From DATNPX01 sp036702975 (GTDB lineage Bacteria > Cyanobacteriota > Vampirovibrionia > Obscuribacterales > Obscuribacteraceae): a DNA stretch of 64,000 bases. Made by a program: the position numbers and the translations under genes. Below, piece after piece: positions 62,953-64,000 of the stretch. The notes beneath the pieces were generated by a model, which was not told where the DNA came from, did not search any database, and was given only the letters and a program-made list of their open reading frames with translations. The stretch spans positions 186,001 through 250,000 of the forward strand of contig DATNPX010000054.1 of NCBI GenBank assembly GCA_036702975.1, read 5' to 3'. Positions within the stretch are counted from its first letter, which is position 1, and each line of letters begins with the position of its first letter.

Positions 62953-64000
62953 ATGGCTCAGACCATGATGGCACCGAGAGCAAAGGTTGACCGCAAATGG
63001 CATCAATTCATTGGTGGGCAGTTCAAAGAAGGCGCCTCCGAGCGTGCTTTGTTCAATCCGGCTACTGGCAAACAGCTTTGCAAAGTGGCTGAATCTGGAA
63101 AACAACATGTTGAGCAGGCTATTCTTGCGGCTCGCAAAGCGTTTGACGAAGGTCAGTGGCCGCGGATGGCTGCTGCTGAACGCGCAGCATTCCTCTTTAA
63201 ACTCGCCGACAAGATCGAGCAAAATGCTGAAGAACTGGCTGAGCTAGAAACAATGAATGGCGGCAAGCCGCTGCGCGAAACTAAGTACGATATGGCCGAT
63301 TCGGCTGCTTGTTTCCGCTACTACGCCGGTCTTGCAACAAAGCCGACAGGACAATCAATTGATGTGCCAGCCCCTTCTGTAACCACTGTGGTGCGTGAAC
63401 CGATAGGTGTTTGCGGGCAGATTATTCCCTGGAACTATCCGTTATTGATGGCCGCATGGAAGTTGGCTCCAGCACTCGCTGCGGGTAACACATGTGTGTT
63501 GAAGCCGAGTGAATATACTCCTTTGACGGCAATAAGATTAGGCGAAATCTTGCAAGAGTTAGATCTGCCGGAAGGGGTTGTAAATATCGTACTTGGCGGT
63601 GGTGCCAACGTCGGACAACCTATTGCCGAGAGCTTACTCGTTGACAAAGTTGCCTTCACAGGTAGTGTCAAGACAGGCAAAGTCATCGCACAAGCTGCTC
63701 TCACTAACTTGAAGAAAGTCACTCTTGAACTTGGTGGCAAGTCACCAATGGTGGTATTTGCTGATTCGGATGTGGACATGGCTGTAGACTATGCTCTATT
63801 TGCAATCTACTGCAACGCAGGTCAGGTGTGTTCAGCCGGTTCCCGCATGGTCATCGAAGAATCGATCTACCCGTCATTTTTGAAGAAGATGATCGAAAGA
63901 GCTGGTCAGATCAAAGTCGGACCCGGTCTCGATGATGACAGCGAAATGGGGCCGCTCGTCAGCGAACCTCAATTGCAGCGCGTTCTCGAATACATTGATA
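62953..64000 (+). CDS. Aldehyde dehydrogenase (3' end beyond window)
   Basis: At least 349 residues; the frame continues past the last base. ATG 62953 with GAGAGG about 10 bases upstream. NAD(P)-dependent ALDH superfamily: IPWNYPLLMAAWKLAPALAAGNTCVLKPSE (cofactor Lys), FTGSVKTGK, catalytic Glu in LELGGKSPMVVF and nucleophile Cys in NAGQVCSAGSR. The pattern fits betaine-aldehyde/aldehyde dehydrogenases of the class that oxidises small aldehydes; the substrate is not determined. Divergent from tmk. Confidence 0.96.
   Translation, partial: MAQTMMAPRAKVDRKWHQFIGGQFKEGASERALFNPATGKQLCKVAESGKQHVEQAILAARKAFDEGQWPRMAAAERAAFLFKLADKIEQNAEELAELETMNGGKPLRETKYDMADSAACFRYYAGLATKPTGQSIDVPAPSVTTVVREPIGVCGQIIPWNYPLLMAAWKLAPALAAGNTCVLKPSEYTPLTAIRLGEILQELDLPEGVVNIVLGGGANVGQPIAESLLVDKVAFTGSVKTGKVIAQAALTNLKKVTLELGGKSPMVVFADSDVDMAVDYALFAIYCNAGQVCSAGSRMVIEESIYPSFLKKMIERAGQIKVGPGLDDDSEMGPLVSEPQLQRVLEYID

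Noticed and set aside
1..64000. CRISPR arrays, transposases, prophage genes, rRNA operons
   Set aside because: Looked for spaced direct repeats, DDE or tyrosine recombinase motifs and rRNA sequence; none was recognised.

Overview
The window looks like the chromosome of a non-photosynthetic relative of cyanobacteria (Melainabacteria/Vampirovibrionia, possibly an Obscuribacterales-type genome). This is an inference. It rests on the efp-accB-accC gene order, which is common in the cyanobacterial lineage, on a wealth of secreted TPR and Sel1-repeat proteins, and on overall gene content. No 16S rRNA or photosynthesis gene is present to settle it. Genes are dense, on both strands, with many 1-4 bp overlaps and mostly recognisable Shine-Dalgarno sites. 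There is no rRNA, CRISPR array, transposase or phage module.

Layout. 0-2.5 kb: end of an OmpR-type response regulator and its membrane histidine kinase. 2.5-6.7 kb: a SWIM zinc-finger protein coupled to a SNF2 helicase. 6.8-10.7 kb: a small unknown protein, the tRNA U34 hydroxylase TrhO, a phosphofructokinase with pyrophosphate-type residues, and an acyltransferase. 10.7-16 kb: secreted proteins, including an SGNH hydrolase and a Sel1-thioredoxin fusion. 16.2-16.4 kb: a strongly folded minus-strand RNA candidate ending in a terminator. 16.6-27.2 kb: accessory-looking DNA with a subtilase-like protein, a PaaI thioesterase, an HExxH/TPR protein, small secreted proteins, at least three broken genes, a HigBA-like toxin-antitoxin pair and tRNA-Arg.

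27.5-44 kb: rhomboid protease, CE1-type esterase, AidB-like acyl-CoA dehydrogenase, a NarL-type regulator tail-to-tail with a multi-PAS kinase, Ku, a class II aldolase, an SRAP (YedK/HMCES) protein overlapping an S4 protein, an S9 peptidase and a RluE-like pseudouridine synthase. 44-55 kb: two TPR proteins, a DUF6745-like protein coupled to valS, efp, accB, accC, a tRNA with anticodon CAU and a flavin reductase. 55-60 kb: a three-gene ABC exporter operon in which one permease is fused to a CPBP protease domain that has lost its catalytic residues. 60-64 kb: two small membrane or secreted proteins, a 26-bp perfect hairpin, lepB, tmk and the start of an aldehyde dehydrogenase.

Themes. Several genes serve genome maintenance (SNF2-SWIM, AidB, Ku, SRAP). 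Others serve envelope or secreted functions (signal peptidase, acyltransferase, many signal-peptide proteins) and housekeeping translation and lipid synthesis (valS, efp, accBC). The most unusual signals are the structured RNA at 16.2-16.4 kb, the cryptic subtilase next to it, and the cluster of decayed genes around the toxin-antitoxin pair.
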